Assembly: GCA_020432595.1 (NCBI GenBank) | Contig: JAGQGA010000074.1 | Span: 1 to 13,878 of the forward strand | Source of the DNA: Anaerolineales bacterium | GTDB taxonomy: Bacteria; Chloroflexota; Anaerolineae; Promineifilales; Promineifilaceae | DNA: 13,878 nucleotides | Reading direction: 5' to 3' | Shown here: piece after piece, positions 13,637 to 13,878 of the stretch | How positions within the stretch are numbered: the stretch's first letter is position 1 | How the letters are laid out: every line of letters begins with the position of its first letter | Translations under genes and position numbers: made by a program | The notes under the pieces: model-generated | The model's input: the letters and a program-made list of their open reading frames with translations, nothing else | The model's database searches: none | What the model was told of the DNA's origin: nothing

Positions 13637-13876
13637 TCAACAAAACCTGAGTGGCAACTGATTAGACGGAAGGGGAGCAGTGATATTAAATACAGCATAT
13701 ACATTACCTTTATAGAACATCGCCTCGCAATCATTTGGCCACTCTCTCCCACTATGAACAGGGATATTACCACGCCCTTTGATCAGTGACTGTTCCTGAT
13801 ATGCTGTCATAATGAGATGTTCTTTGGAAACGGGAATAAATCTGCCCGTATTGTATTTGTACGTCGGGGAACCAGA
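13637..13876 (-). CDS. Partial hypothetical protein at the right edge
   Basis: The minus strand is open from the window edge to TGA at 13637, giving 79 residues without a start in view. It contains an internal Met (MTAYQEQSLIKGRGNIPVHSGREW). The composition is protein-like, with a final stretch VYAVFNITAPLPSNQLPLRFC. I recognise no family. An uninterrupted frame of this length could occur by chance, so it is offered as a possible 3' end of a gene that begins outside the window. The 70 bases between 13567 and it show nothing I can name. Confidence 0.35.
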   Translation of the reverse strand, partial: SGSPTYKYNTGRFIPVSKEHLIMTAYQEQSLIKGRGNIPVHSGREWPNDCEAMFYKGNVYAVFNITAPLPSNQLPLRFC

Positions 13877-13878
13877 GG

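Noticed and set aside
1..13878. CRISPR array, tRNA or rRNA genes
   Set aside because: No regularly spaced direct repeats, cloverleaf-like sequences or rRNA-like stretches were seen on either strand.

Overview
The window suggests an accessory region of a Chloroflexota (Anaerolineae-like) genome. This is an inference. It rests on a respiratory-type reductive dehalogenase module, a family well known in Chloroflexota, on mid-range GC, and on an over-represented palindrome, ACGGCCGT, with 14 exact copies in 13.9 kb. No rRNA, tRNA or CRISPR array was seen.

Left part (1-3818): six minus-strand genes. Two are envelope genes: an edge-truncated lipoprotein and an HdeD/DUF308 six-helix membrane protein. 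A tightly packed four-gene operon reads 3628 to 1277: small membrane protein, DUF1330-like membrane-anchored protein, uncharacterised 260-aa protein, RDD membrane protein. Between hdeD and the operon end lies a 91-bp decayed copy of the promoter, leader and first codons of the tetR genes found further right.

Centre (3819-9611): two nearly identical TetR/AcrR-family regulator genes (182 of 191 residues identical) lie as direct repeats 5,217 bp apart. Between them on the minus strand is a compact organohalide-respiration type operon: rdhA (Tat-exported corrinoid/Fe-S reductive dehalogenase), rdhB (three-helix membrane anchor), rdhC (membrane FMN-binding/CxxxCP electron-transfer protein), a 39-aa single-helix protein overlapping rdhC, and a Tat-exported ApbE flavin transferase that could flavinylate RdhC outside the membrane. 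RdhB would hold RdhA at the outer face of the membrane and RdhC could pass electrons to it. One tetR is divergent from rdhA; the other is divergent from the small-membrane-protein operon. The rdhA-rdhB gap carries three consecutive inverted repeats.

Right part (9612-13878): a Tn3-family tnpR-tnpA pair with a candidate res region and a candidate right terminal repeat. No matching left terminal repeat could be found. A partial minus-strand reading frame runs off the right edge.

The most interesting reading is a TetR-linked regulon whose promoter/operator block occurs three times, each time divergent from an envelope or respiration gene, with an rdhABC-apbE cassette that homologous recombination between the twin tetR genes could delete cleanly.
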